A DNA stretch of 64,000 nucleotides. Source: an archaeon (lineage in GTDB: Archaea; Nanobdellota; Nanobdellia; Woesearchaeales; GW2011-AR9). Under the pieces are notes generated by a model. The model had not been told where the DNA came from. It saw nothing but the letters and a program-made list of their open reading frames with translations, and did no database searches. Position numbers and translations under genes: made by a program. This document shows positions 32,535-41,451 of the stretch, in pieces. Position 1 is the stretch's first letter. Each line of letters starts with the position of its first letter. The stretch is from the NCBI GenBank assembly GCA_018697095.1, contig JABHSG010000004.1:124001-188000 (forward strand), in the 5' to 3' direction.

Positions 32535-33540
32535 CCATATACTTCTCTGCAACTTCTACTTCGCCATCTATATCTTCTCTTGTCTGGCGCCTAATTGTAT
32601 TACCACAACGCCTGCAATGCATAGCGTCAACTTCATGACCAACAAGTCCACATTTCTTACATTCTGTGTTATGCTTTTGTCCAGAGCTAACAATAACTTT
32701 CAAAAGTTTTCCTAGCTGCCATGGAATCATTGCAACACCTGTAAGTATCATTACTACTGTTATTGCGCGACCAAGTGGTGATAGTGGAGTTACATCACCA
32801 TAACCTACTGTACTTAAAGTTACAATTGCAAAATAAAGTGCATGCCAAATAGTCCCAAACCCATCAGGCTGCGCAACACTTTCAACTGCCCAAATAAATC
32901 CAGCGAATACAAAGATGATTGTGAAGACTGTCAGAACAATTCTAATTATGATTAGTTCAGTATCAGTTAAGTAACCAAAGAGTGTCTTACGGCCTTTAAA
33001 CGCTCTTTGAAACCGAAGTATCCGTAAAATTCTAAACAAACGTAGTATTCTAAAAATCCGAACAAAAGAAAGGTTCACAAAATTCACAAGTACTGGTATA
33101 ATTGCAATCAAATCAATTAGTGAATACAAATTAAAGAAATGTTTAACCTTTTTTTGAGCAACCCACATCCTTAGGCCATATTCAATTATAAAAAAACTAA
33201 CAAGTACAAGTTCTGAGTACCAAAAAAAGTTGTGCCAAGCCTCAGATACATTATGTGTATCAGCAATAAAAAAAGCGATCGCTAAAAAGTTCAATAAAAA
33301 CATGGTTCCTTCAAACCATCTCCCATAAGAAGTTTCATAATTATCAATATGTTTAGAAAAAAATCTGTGCATTACATGTGATATCCCTTTCTCAGCATCA
33401 TGAAGTAATTCTAAGTCAACATCATCTTCTTCTTTTTGCATTTTAGAAAGAACATGATGAGCCTTTCTACGCCTTATAGTAGGTTTAGTCTTAGGAATTT
33501 TATTCTTCTTTTTAGAATTACGTTTAACTGACCTAACCAT
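32527..33540 (-). CDS. voltage-gated K+ channel with C-terminal zinc ribbon, 337 aa
   Basis: A six-helix tetrameric channel. S1-S3 span about residues 78-152. S4 is RIFRILRLFRILRILR with Arg at every third place (161-176), the voltage sensor. The pore has the selectivity filter TVGYGD at 244-249, then S6. The N terminus is long and basic. The tail has C-x2-C...C-x2-C (Cys294, 297, 309, 312), a zinc ribbon not normally part of KvAP-type channels, which may gate or dock the channel. Confidence 0.92.
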   Translation of the reverse strand: MVRSVKRNSKKKNKIPKTKPTIRRRKAHHVLSKMQKEEDDVDLELLHDAEKGISHVMHRFFSKHIDNYETSYGRWFEGTMFLLNFLAIAFFIADTHNVSEAWHNFFWYSELVLVSFFIIEYGLRMWVAQKKVKHFFNLYSLIDLIAIIPVLVNFVNLSFVRIFRILRLFRILRILRFQRAFKGRKTLFGYLTDTELIIIRIVLTVFTIIFVFAGFIWAVESVAQPDGFGTIWHALYFAIVTLSTVGYGDVTPLSPLGRAITVVMILTGVAMIPWQLGKLLKVIVSSGQKHNTECKKCGLVGHEVDAMHCRRCGNTIRRQTREDIDGEVEVAEKYMVK

Positions 33541-33625
33541 TTACACCTACCTAAGTGAATATAACTGTTAAAGCATATTTAAAACTTCGTCAAAAGTTAA
33601 GAAGCAAAAATCTTTTAAATTAAGT

Positions 33626-33883
33626 ATGATATACAATTTTATGGGAACAAGTAGTATTGATAATCACCTTATGAAGAAAAGTCATGTTGCGGGTTTTTTA
33701 AGTGGATTAGTTGACGGAGTAGCTACTTCTGTTTTCCCTACAAGCCATGGTTCTCAAGACTATACCTTGAAAGCTCAACAGATAGGATACGATTTAGGTA
33801 GTTCTGTTGTCCAAAAATCAATGTCTATAGCTGAAACAATACGTTTTGGTGTAGGAATTTTTGCACAAGATTATAGGCGCTAA
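33626..33883 (+). CDS. hypothetical small protein, 85 aa
   Basis: I do not recognise this protein. The middle has a mildly hydrophobic glycine-bearing stretch (HVAGFLSGLVDGVATSVF) that could lie in a membrane, and there are no cysteines. A TTTTAAATT box lies near 27 nt upstream of the ATG at 33641 (15 nt inside), so the start could be either 33626 or 33641. Confidence 0.5.
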   Translation: MIYNFMGTSSIDNHLMKKSHVAGFLSGLVDGVATSVFPTSHGSQDYTLKAQQIGYDLGSSVVQKSMSIAETIRFGVGIFAQDYRR

Positions 33884-33931
33884 GAAATAAAAACATCTAA
33901 TTTTATAAACTGCAAATAATAAATCAGAAAA

Positions 33932-34144
33932 ATGGGAATGTATGATGCTCTTGAAGGGGTGAAATATTTTGAACTTGCGATATCAGCAGTAGCAGCAGCA
34001 GCTTTAATAATTCCCATTGCAGTGACATACCTTAATAAACCTAATTCAGAAATAAGAGTACCAGAACCAAGTAGCTTAGAACTAAAATTAGACTCTGGAG
34101 ATAGTTCAATTAACCAAGACTCCGGGCTCAATATTCAATACTAA
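33932..34144 (+). CDS. single-pass membrane small protein, 70 aa
   Basis: One membrane helix (about residues 13-32, FELAISAVAAAALIIPIAVTYL) is followed by a polar, Ser/Asn/Asp-rich tail. There is a TTTTATAA box near 33900 about 27-30 nt upstream. No family recognised. It stands 48 nt downstream of another small unknown gene. Confidence 0.5.
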   Translation: MGMYDALEGVKYFELAISAVAAAALIIPIAVTYLNKPNSEIRVPEPSSLELKLDSGDSSINQDSGLNIQY

Positions 34145-34179
34145 ACAATCAAGAAACTGTAAAACAAAGTTTTACTGGC

Positions 34180-34716
34180 TTAGAGACTTTTTGTTTCAAA
34201 GAATAATTCTTCGCACTTCTTTATCCGCGCCTTTGTAGAAACCAAGCGACGATTTGCCTCAGCACATAATCTTTCAATATAACCCTTAGTCAAACTGTTG
34301 TCAAGTACAGTTTCAATTCTACCAGTATCATTAAGTTCTAAGATTAAATTTTTCAAAGAGATCATTCCACTTTTCTTAAGTCCGTTAGTATGCAAAATAG
34401 AAAGCATTGAACTCGCAGCTTCAAAATTTTTACATTTGATATGCACAATAAAAGGTTCATACATAAATCGTAAAACCTCATCATCACCTAATCCACTCAC
34501 AATTTCAAAAACCTTCAAAAAATCACAAGCATCATGGGTTTTATACACCCATTTGGCATCTCCTTTCTTAACTCCACTCATAAGAGTGATTCTTCCAGAG
34601 CATGAACTAGTTGTTTCATAGTCTCCACCTTCCTTATTCAACACATCCAAAAGATCTATGATGTCAGCATCAATGAACCCTTGGGGCGATTTATCTACAT
34701 TTACACTAAAAGCCAT
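34180..34716 (-). CDS. taw3: TYW3/Taw3 wybutosine-pathway methyltransferase, 178 aa
   Basis: It methylates N4 of the tricyclic base at G37 of tRNA-Phe during wyosine synthesis. The family signature is present: KSPQGFIDADIIDLLDVLN then GDYETTSSCSGRITLM and KWVYKTHDACDF. The length is somewhat shorter than yeast TYW3 but typical of archaeal members. The presence of the pathway supports an archaeal origin for the window. Confidence 0.88.
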   Translation of the reverse strand: MAFSVNVDKSPQGFIDADIIDLLDVLNKEGGDYETTSSCSGRITLMSGVKKGDAKWVYKTHDACDFLKVFEIVSGLGDDEVLRFMYEPFIVHIKCKNFEAASSMLSILHTNGLKKSGMISLKNLILELNDTGRIETVLDNSLTKGYIERLCAEANRRLVSTKARIKKCEELFFETKSL

Positions 34717-34805
34717 ATCATATCCAAATTATAATCTCTTTAAGAACTTAACGAAGAAAATGAACATTACTACAAATAAAAAAAGAATTAAAAATGAAAT
34801 AAGAA

Positions 34806-35138
34806 TTACTTGTTCTTATCATAAATCTCTTTAAGTTTTTCAGTCAAAGCTGGTTTTGGATTAAATCCAACAATTTCACCAACTTCTTTTCCACCTTTAA
34901 AGATTTTTAAGTTAGGGATCCCACGAATTCCAAATTCCTGTGAAATTTCAGGGTGGTCTTCTGTGCTTAGTTTTGCAAAAGTTAGTCCTTCGAATTGTTC
35001 GTCAGAACTTACTTCTTCAAGAACAGGCGCTAGAGCTTTACAAGGTCCACACCAACTAGCCCAAAAATCAACTAGAATAAATGCTCCATCTTCCTTTACA
35101 AGTTTGTTAAATTCTTCTGCATTAAGTGCTTTTACCAT
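34806..35138 (-). CDS. trx: thioredoxin, 110 aa
   Basis: A cytosolic dithiol-disulfide carrier with canonical active site VDFWASWCGPCKALAP (Cys30, Cys33) and the cis-Pro loop FGIRGIPNLKIFKGGKEV. It is the likely electron donor to the peroxiredoxins and MsrA of this window. An AGAGGG ribosome site precedes the ATG, and the promoter carries an upstream element shared with ZPR1. Confidence 0.95.
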   Translation of the reverse strand: MVKALNAEEFNKLVKEDGAFILVDFWASWCGPCKALAPVLEEVSSDEQFEGLTFAKLSTEDHPEISQEFGIRGIPNLKIFKGGKEVGEIVGFNPKPALTEKLKEIYDKNK

Positions 35139-35181
35139 AATTATGTCCCTCTAAATTTATAGTAATACACCTAAATTCACG

Positions 35182-35211
35182 GTATATAAAGTTTGTGAAC
35201 GCAGTGAGTAA
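35182..35211 (-). promoter_or_regulatory. thioredoxin promoter with shared upstream element
   Basis: A GTATATAAAG box (35182-35191) sits about 48 nt before the ATG. Directly upstream of it, 35194-35211 (plus strand TGTGAACGCAGTGAGTAA) is the counterpart of the ZPR1 element at 27944-27961, at nearly the same distance from the TATA box. Confidence 0.5.
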
Positions 35212-35261
35212 ATATTGAAAATTTTAATTTCCATAAACTTGTACATAGAACAATTAAAGCT

Positions 35262-35843
35262 TCAAACAATAATCCCAAGCTTCTCAAACTCTTTTTCTAA
35301 TTCATCAATTTTAATCAAATGAATCCCTTGGATTCCAAGTGACTTTGCCATTTCAACATTTTTAAGACTATCATCAATAAAAATACAATCTGAAGCATCA
35401 GCTCCAAGTTCCATTAATACTTTATCAAAAAACTCGCGACCAGGTTTCTGGCAGCCAATTTCGCTTGAAAAAAACAATTTTCTAAAAAAATTCAAATTAT
35501 AATTTGCTTGAATGTAATCTGTTTTAAATTTCATCTGATTTGATGCTATAACAACTTCGTACTTTGAAGACAATCGCCTGGCCAATTCAAAATTAACACT
35601 TAGTGGTAATTCTACAAGTGCTCGCATCATTTCATCACCTTTAATTCCAAAATCAGATTCCATCCCAGATAAAAAAGTAGAATAGTCACTAGAACAACTA
35701 GACATTTTTTCATATTTGGCAATTACTTTAGCAAGCTCATTAACATTAATTCCATACTTAGGACCTAAACGTTCAGCAGCATATCTAACATCACCTGGAG
35801 ATAAAACACCTCCCCAATCAAACAATAAATATTTCACCATCAA
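35262..35843 (-). CDS. HAD-superfamily hydrolase, YihX-like, 193 aa
   Basis: Motif I LLFDWGGVLSPGD, motif II VIASNQMKF, Lys in EIGCQKPGREFF, and motif IV CIFIDDSLKNVEMAKSLG. The W-G-G-V-L form of motif I is typical of the YihX/epoxide-hydrolase N-terminal-like group, where the usual second Asp is Gly, so catalysis may be weak or different. The cap is helical. Substrate unknown. A paralogue is at 42872. Confidence 0.82.
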   Translation of the reverse strand: MMVKYLLFDWGGVLSPGDVRYAAERLGPKYGINVNELAKVIAKYEKMSSCSSDYSTFLSGMESDFGIKGDEMMRALVELPLSVNFELARRLSSKYEVVIASNQMKFKTDYIQANYNLNFFRKLFFSSEIGCQKPGREFFDKVLMELGADASDCIFIDDSLKNVEMAKSLGIQGIHLIKIDELEKEFEKLGIIV

Positions 35844-35893
35844 AAATTAAAAGAAAAAACAATCTATAAACGTTATGAAATATAATCAGAAAA

Positions 35894-36739
35894 TTAAGAC
35901 AAAATATCCCTTAATAAGTCATTTACATATTTAAAGTTAGGATCACCAAGAAGTATCACGTCATAACCTTTTTTGAATGCTTCAAGCCTCTCATCAACGC
36001 GATCATTTAAGAATCCAATTGATAAAACTTCATCATGTTCAAGTCCAGCAGCCATTCCCAAATCGCCAAGTCCATCACCAAGAAGTATTACATTACTTCT
36101 TTTTTTTACTGATTCATAATACGAATGCTCTTTTACATTTGTTTCATTTTTATTCACAGACGTAATCATTGGCGTACTGTGCCCAATAGCTTTTCCATTT
36201 TCATCAAATTCAAAAAAGTTCGCAATCAGGTGTACATTCTTAGACATAAGCCCAGTTTGCTTCAATTTCATTTTGATTACATCTCCTTGCCCAGAAGATA
36301 AAATAAGAATAGGAATATTCTCTTCCATAAGACGCCTAAAAAACATTGCAATCCCATCACGCAGTTTCAATGTCTTATCTGTTACTAATCTCTTGATCAT
36401 ATCTTTACGCATTCCATACTTAACCAAGATTCCCCAATGTTTTTCCCACCACTCTTGCATTTTCTGATATTTTAGTTCAAAAGAAATCTTTGTATCAATT
36501 TCGATAGGATAATATTTTTCCTTAAGTGCTTTACTTTTACTCAGATATTCATCTCCTAAAAGGCCACTATCACGAATACGTTGATAACTAGAAACAAACC
36601 TATCTCCACTAACATACGCCTGAGTTAATGTCTTATCAAAGTCAGTCACAATATGTAGCGAACTTGCACCACTTTTTTTCAAAGCAGCAATTTTAGCTTC
36701 AAATTCAGAAGGCCTAGATATAATCACATTAGGATCCAT
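35894..36739 (-). CDS. pyrimidine/cytosolic 5'-nucleotidase III-like protein (UMPH-1 family)
   Basis: It dephosphorylates nucleoside monophosphates. Family features: HIVTDFDKTLTQAY (motif I), the cap with QEWWEKHWGILVKYGM, LRDGIAMFFRRL, ILSSGQGDVI (motif II), ANFFEFDENGKAIGH, and LLGDGLGDLGMAAG (motif IV). Length (~281 residues) agrees with cN-III. The family is chiefly eukaryotic, so its presence in an archaeon is notable. A start six codons earlier (36757) is also possible. Confidence 0.85.
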   Translation of the reverse strand: MDPNVIISRPSEFEAKIAALKKSGASSLHIVTDFDKTLTQAYVSGDRFVSSYQRIRDSGLLGDEYLSKSKALKEKYYPIEIDTKISFELKYQKMQEWWEKHWGILVKYGMRKDMIKRLVTDKTLKLRDGIAMFFRRLMEENIPILILSSGQGDVIKMKLKQTGLMSKNVHLIANFFEFDENGKAIGHSTPMITSVNKNETNVKEHSYYESVKKRSNVILLGDGLGDLGMAAGLEHDEVLSIGFLNDRVDERLEAFKKGYDVILLGDPNFKYVNDLLRDILS

Positions 36740-36837
36740 AAAGAATAGCCTGAACATACTCTTGATAAAGCTTACTAATCATTTGCGAATATTTATGTCA
36801 GTATCTTTTAAAAGAGCAAGAAGAAAACAAAAGACTC

Positions 36838-37473
36838 ATGATCTATCCAACAACTACAGTAGCTGACCCTGAATCCTCTGGGATGAAAATGCCTCGTCAA
36901 GCAACATTTCTTCATTATGGTTCAATAGATCAAACTGCCATTATTCGTGAACTTAAAGATGATCAAAGACACCCAATTGGGCCAACCTATCTAAGATTTA
37001 TGACTCCAGATTTTCTTGGAGGAAGAATTGCAGGACTTTGGCATGGAACAACTTCAAAATTAACTGGTCTTTGGGAATATCAAGGAGACATATTAACTTG
37101 GAATGAAATAAGTGAACTTAGCCTCAGTACAAGTCATTCTGCAAGATATATGCAAGCAAGAAGGCAAACCCCACAAACACAAGAGATGGGTTTTGATCAA
37201 ATACTAACAGTCCTATTCCCAGGTATGAATAAAGAAGAACTACTTGAAAAAAACCCAGGCCTTGACAGAATTAGTAGAGCTTCATATGGACATCAAAATG
37301 ATGGAATTTATCCAATCTGTTTCCAAGGACAGTGGGGAAGAACTGATGAAAGAGGATTAACTTTAAAATTAATACATCCTAATGAAGCTGCAGATTACGA
37401 AATCATTGGATTAAAAAATAAACATAAAGGTAAAAGACCAGAAGAAGTAGTTACCCTATTTCAAGATGATTAA
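36838..37473 (+). CDS. hypothetical protein, 211 aa
   Basis: I do not recognise this protein. It is soluble with no signal peptide and one cysteine. Gly-, Trp- and His-bearing motifs such as GRIAGLWHGTTSKLTGLWEY and GIYPICFQGQWG suggest a beta-sandwich or barrel. A TTTTAAAA box lies 27 nt before the ATG, so the message is leaderless. It is divergent from the 5'-nucleotidase gene. Confidence 0.65.
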   Translation: MIYPTTTVADPESSGMKMPRQATFLHYGSIDQTAIIRELKDDQRHPIGPTYLRFMTPDFLGGRIAGLWHGTTSKLTGLWEYQGDILTWNEISELSLSTSHSARYMQARRQTPQTQEMGFDQILTVLFPGMNKEELLEKNPGLDRISRASYGHQNDGIYPICFQGQWGRTDERGLTLKLIHPNEAADYEIIGLKNKHKGKRPEEVVTLFQDD

Positions 37474-37531
37474 TTATAATCAAAGACCAATTCCATAACA
37501 TTCTTAAACACTAATCTTCCAAATTCCATCT

Positions 37532-38563
37532 ATGACAATTAACAAACAAGATGTAACTTCAATCACAATTCTAGGCGCTGGCGCTTTTGGTTTTGCTATG
37601 GCGCACGTTCTTTCAAACAACAACCCAAACATCCATATAACACTTTTCGACATCCAAGAAGCAGCAATCAAACATATTCAAGATACAAAAGAACATTTAT
37701 TTTTTCACAAAGGAATCAAATTACCTAGCAACGTATCAGCAACAACGAACTTAGACGAAGCAATAAATAACAAAGCTCCACAAATTATCCTCTTAGCAGT
37801 TCCTTCTAAATTTGCACGTTCAGCATTCAATAACCTTAATGGCAAAATTCCGCAAAACACTATCTTTCTTAACGTAGCAAAAGGCCTTGAACCAAAAACA
37901 AATAACAGTATTCAAGAAATCCTAAACCAAGAGTTAGGGCAAGACCAAAGCCCATACCACTACGCAACACTTTCTGGAGGTATGATCGCAAGTGAAGTCA
38001 CAGCAAACGCACCACTAGGAGCCGACATTGCCTGCCAAGACATAAACGTAGCAAATCTTCTAAAAGAACTAACTCAAAATCAATTTCTTAAAATCAGAAC
38101 CAGTACAGACACAGTAGGAACTCAATTAGCTGGAGCTCTAAAAAACGTAATCGCAATTGGTGCTGGAATAATAGATTCAAACCTTAAAGAAAGTTCCAAG
38201 TCAGGTTACATCTCTGCAATTAGTGTAGAAATGCAGCTTCTTGCAATCAAATTAGGCGCAAAACAAGAAACTTTCGAAGCAGGTTCATACGCTTGGTGGG
38301 GCGACTTGATGACAACTTGTTTTGGCGCTTCAAGAAACTTAGAATTTGGAAGACGCGTTGGTAAACCCCAAAACCAACAAACACCTGAAGATATTCTAAA
38401 ACAAATGTATGAAGAAAAAAAATCTGTTGAAGGTTATAACACAATTAAAGCAGTATACGACTTACTAATAAAAAATCAAATACATGCACCAATCACAACA
38501 GCCCTTTACCAAACTCTTTTCGAAAACAAACCTACTGAAGAATTCATCAATAACTGTATGTAA
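37532..38563 (+). CDS. gpsA: NAD(P)-dependent glycerol-3-phosphate dehydrogenase, 343 aa
   Basis: It reduces dihydroxyacetone phosphate to sn-glycerol 3-phosphate. The Rossmann motif ITILGAGAFGFAMAHVL, ILLAVPSKFARSAF, FLNVAKGLEP, TLSGGMIASEV and the catalytic-lysine segment QLAGALKNVIAIGAGI are all present. It is the bacterial-type enzyme; archaeal lipids normally start from glycerol 1-phosphate, so this suggests catabolic or redox use, or bacterial-type backbone supply. The endonuclease III gene follows after 5 nt. Confidence 0.92.
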   Translation: MTINKQDVTSITILGAGAFGFAMAHVLSNNNPNIHITLFDIQEAAIKHIQDTKEHLFFHKGIKLPSNVSATTNLDEAINNKAPQIILLAVPSKFARSAFNNLNGKIPQNTIFLNVAKGLEPKTNNSIQEILNQELGQDQSPYHYATLSGGMIASEVTANAPLGADIACQDINVANLLKELTQNQFLKIRTSTDTVGTQLAGALKNVIAIGAGIIDSNLKESSKSGYISAISVEMQLLAIKLGAKQETFEAGSYAWWGDLMTTCFGASRNLEFGRRVGKPQNQQTPEDILKQMYEEKKSVEGYNTIKAVYDLLIKNQIHAPITTALYQTLFENKPTEEFINNCM

Positions 38564-38568
38564 GTAAA

Positions 38569-39234
38569 ATGTCAAAAAAGCAAAAGATACAATCTAACGC
38601 ACTTCAAGTTTTAGACATTCTTAAGCCTCTTGCTGGCAAAACCATGCTTGAAGAGTACAAACATCGTTCACCTTTTGAACTTCTCATCATGACTCTTTTA
38701 TCAGCGCGTACCAAAGATTCAACAGTGATCCCAATTGCTCTAAACATTTTCCAAACCCATAACACACCAGAACATTTCCTAACCTTAACAGAACAGCAAA
38801 TCCAAAACATGATTTATGGTATCGGCTTTCACAGAACAAAAGCAAAACACATCAAACAATTATCTCAAATACTAATCCAAAAATACAAATCCCAAGTACC
38901 AGGCACTATGGGTGAACTTCTAGAACTTCCAGGTGTTGGTCGTAAAACAGCATCTTGTATTCTTAGTTATGTTTTCAATGTCCCAGCAATAGCAGTAGAC
39001 ATCCATGTTCACAGAATTACAAACACAACTCGTCTAAACTGGATTAATACAAAAACTCCAGAGCAAAGCGAAACAGCTCTCAAACAACTTATTCCAAAAC
39101 AAAGATGGAATCAAATCAATTCATTAATAGTTGATCACGGGCAACGTATTTGTCATCCAAGATCTCCAAACTGTAATGAATGTGCAATCACTAACTTTTG
39201 CAACTACAAAAAAAGCAAATCATCAAAGATTTAA
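38569..39234 (+). CDS. nth: endonuclease III, 221 aa
   Basis: A bifunctional DNA glycosylase/AP lyase for oxidised pyrimidines. The helix-hairpin-helix is LPGVGRKTAS with catalytic Lys126, and the catalytic Asp144 is in AIAVDIHVHR. The C-terminal [4Fe-4S] site C-x6-C-x2-C-x5-C is complete (Cys195, 202, 205, 211). It starts 5 nt after gpsA, so they are probably co-transcribed. Length is typical. Confidence 0.95.
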   Translation: MSKKQKIQSNALQVLDILKPLAGKTMLEEYKHRSPFELLIMTLLSARTKDSTVIPIALNIFQTHNTPEHFLTLTEQQIQNMIYGIGFHRTKAKHIKQLSQILIQKYKSQVPGTMGELLELPGVGRKTASCILSYVFNVPAIAVDIHVHRITNTTRLNWINTKTPEQSETALKQLIPKQRWNQINSLIVDHGQRICHPRSPNCNECAITNFCNYKKSKSSKI

Positions 39235-39786
39235 TTCTCTAACTTCATTTCCAAATCTTGCATACATTTCAATTAATTTATCAATACTTTTAGTGCGACT
39301 AACAACTTCTTCTACATCCCCATGGTAATTTCCTCTACTTAAACCATAAACATCACAGGTTTCTCCATTTACTTTAAGTGGCATAGGATTTCCTCGAAAA
39401 GAATACTCATTTACTCCTGCAGTAATAAAAACCCCTTTTAGAAGATCATCCACCCCTTCTGCAGCAATATAAATATTAAACCTATCTCCATGAACCCTTT
39501 TTTCTTTTCTTATAGGAGTCACAAATATCGTGGTATCAATCAAACTTGGTTTAGATAATCCAACATACAAAACTGACCCATTTCCTCTCTTAACAAAATA
39601 TTTTCCTTGCTGACTCAAAGGACTATCAAATTCTTCCTCTCCTAAATCAGAATAACCACTTTCAACAAGCAAATCATTTAATTTTCTATAGTCTACTAAA
39701 GCTGCTTCTAACAATTTTTGATCTCTTTCAGCTCTTTGCCTTAGTCTTTGAGCCCTATCTTCTTCGCTTTCTTTTTTTCTTCCCAC
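39223..39786 (-). CDS. hypothetical protein, 187 aa
   Basis: I do not recognise this protein. The first ~45 residues form a charged helix (KKESEEDRAQRLRQRAERDQ). The rest is strand-rich (GKYFVKRGNGSVLYVGLS, RFNIYIAAEGVDDLL), and PMPLKVNGETCDVYGLSRG looks like a globular loop. No cysteine pair. Its tail overlaps the nth tail by 12 nt. Confidence 0.65.
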   Translation of the reverse strand: MGRKKESEEDRAQRLRQRAERDQKLLEAALVDYRKLNDLLVESGYSDLGEEEFDSPLSQQGKYFVKRGNGSVLYVGLSKPSLIDTTIFVTPIRKEKRVHGDRFNIYIAAEGVDDLLKGVFITAGVNEYSFRGNPMPLKVNGETCDVYGLSRGNYHGDVEEVVSRTKSIDKLIEMYARFGNEVRELNL

Positions 39787-39905
39787 TTAAATCGCATTAA
39801 AGAGTTATTTTATAAAATTATTACATCATTTAGACTAACTAATCTAAATCAAATAATCATCTAAATCACCTAAACATTATTAAAAAAGATATACTTTTAC
39901 AACAC

Positions 39906-40145
39906 ATGTCAAATTTTGAAGAAATGCTAGCAAAACAAATAGCTAAACTATCACCTAACCAGCCACCACCACGCCATACTTCTCAAGGCAACAACCTTAC
40001 TTTAGATGATCTTCACGATTTAACAACACCTCCAACTCAAGCACAAACCTACACAACATTCAGACCAGATCAAGCAGCTAGAAGATATGCTGCTATGCCA
40101 GCAACTTCAAGCTCAACAACAACACTTCTAAATCTAAGATATTAG
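39906..40145 (+). CDS. hypothetical low-complexity small protein, 79 aa
   Basis: A short helix (FEEMLAKQIAKL) is followed by a Pro/Thr/Gln-rich, probably disordered tail with RPDQAARRYAAMPATSSSTTT. No family recognised. A TATA-like GATATACTTT lies about 20 nt upstream of the ATG. The upstream 39787-39905 spacer contains a TTTAGA/TCTAAA inverted repeat. Confidence 0.45.
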   Translation: MSNFEEMLAKQIAKLSPNQPPPRHTSQGNNLTLDDLHDLTTPPTQAQTYTTFRPDQAARRYAAMPATSSSTTTLLNLRY

Positions 40146-40219
40146 CTTTAATTCAAAATAAAGTCTAATCTCAAAAAATATGTCAGTGCCTTCTTATAAT
40201 TAAACTAACTTGAATCTTT

Positions 40220-40741
40220 ATGGTTATCGGTAGTTCTACACAGCCTTATGGCTTTAATCCTAATATTGGTTCAAGAGCAACTACTAGGTTAGCAAGACCA
40301 GTAAAATCTTTTGCAAGTGACAGTGGTGCAAAAAAAAAAGCACAACTTCTAAGAGATGGCGCAAAGTTACATGAAAGAGGAGACCCAGGAGCTAATCAAA
40401 CTGGTGTTACGATTGCAAAAACTCTTGCTGCAATGTATAGCGCAACTGCAACAAGAATCTCTGTAGTTAGTTATGATCCCCCACAAATACAAGTCACAGA
40501 AAATGCAGGAATTGGTGCAGGAGGTGACATTGCTTATCTAATGACTAAAGACAGACATGCACTAGCAACTGGTTTAGAAAGGACAGTAGCAGATAGCCTT
40601 GCGCAAAGACAAGCAATTGGCGCTCAAGGTCAAGAAAATATGGGAAAGAACTATCCAAACAATTCAACATCAAATTATAATAGAAGAGGTTTTGCAACAA
40701 CTGGGCCAAATCCAGGGAGATTAGTTAGTACTTATGCTTAG
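40220..40741 (+). CDS. hypothetical protein, 173 aa
   Basis: I do not recognise this protein. It is soluble, basic and Gly/Ala/Asn-rich, with disordered-looking ends (SSTQPYGFNPNIGSRAT; NYPNNSTSNYNRRGFATTGPNPG) around a helical, Ala-rich core. A CTTATAATT box lies about 25 nt before the ATG. It lies 75 nt after another low-complexity small gene; the two could be functionally linked. Confidence 0.55.
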   Translation: MVIGSSTQPYGFNPNIGSRATTRLARPVKSFASDSGAKKKAQLLRDGAKLHERGDPGANQTGVTIAKTLAAMYSATATRISVVSYDPPQIQVTENAGIGAGGDIAYLMTKDRHALATGLERTVADSLAQRQAIGAQGQENMGKNYPNNSTSNYNRRGFATTGPNPGRLVSTYA

Positions 40742-40753
40742 AAAATTTAATTA

Positions 40754-41365
40754 TCAATCTTTTTTACGTCGAGCTTTGAGCATCTTTTGAATATCTAGAA
40801 AATGTCTACCTAAATGTTTTACAATTTTTTTTTGTTTATGACTTTTAAGCTGCAAGTTATCTAGATATTGTTTGTGTGGCATTTGCATAAGTGCAACAGA
40901 ATGTTCAAGTGATAACTTTTGATGCAAAAACCCATTAATTTGTTCATACTTTTCATAAACAGTATTAAGTTTTCGATCAAAATGTTTTATGTTTGTAATA
41001 GCAGCGCTCATTCCATGAAACTCATCGTTAAGTAGTTTATTTGACAAATGAGCCATCTTTGAGCTATTTTCTCGTCCTTGCACATGCATTAGTTTCATAT
41101 CAACTACAGCATTAGAGATAACAGATAACTTAGATGTATTCTGATCAGCAATCGCTAGAGCACCAAGTACTTTATGAAAGTCTGCAAGCTGTTTGTTTAG
41201 ATATTTTTGTTCATGCATCCCAAGTCCAGAATAAAATTTATGACTCTTGTGATCTTTACTTCTAGCTCGCAAAGGTTTTACAAAATGTTCTTTCAAACCT
41301 TTAATATCTGAACTAATAGAACCAAAACTACGTAGTTCACGCCTAATACCTTGTACATCCATCAA
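40754..41365 (-). CDS. basic helical protein, 203 aa
   Basis: I do not recognise this protein. It is almost entirely helical and His/Lys/Met-rich, with heptad-like stretches (FDRKLNTVYEKYEQINGFLHQKL) and a strongly basic C terminus (HLGRHFLDIQKMLKARRKKD). It may form a coiled coil that binds nucleic acid or other acidic partners. Promoter region 41366-41451 has a CCTTAT/ATAAGG hairpin. Confidence 0.6.
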   Translation of the reverse strand: MMDVQGIRRELRSFGSISSDIKGLKEHFVKPLRARSKDHKSHKFYSGLGMHEQKYLNKQLADFHKVLGALAIADQNTSKLSVISNAVVDMKLMHVQGRENSSKMAHLSNKLLNDEFHGMSAAITNIKHFDRKLNTVYEKYEQINGFLHQKLSLEHSVALMQMPHKQYLDNLQLKSHKQKKIVKHLGRHFLDIQKMLKARRKKD

Positions 41366-41451
41366 AACACCTTAATTAAATTAAAAAAATACAAAGAAAA
41401 TTACCTTATAAAACTTTGTTAAATAAGGAAAGAAAAAAAATTATAAAAAAA

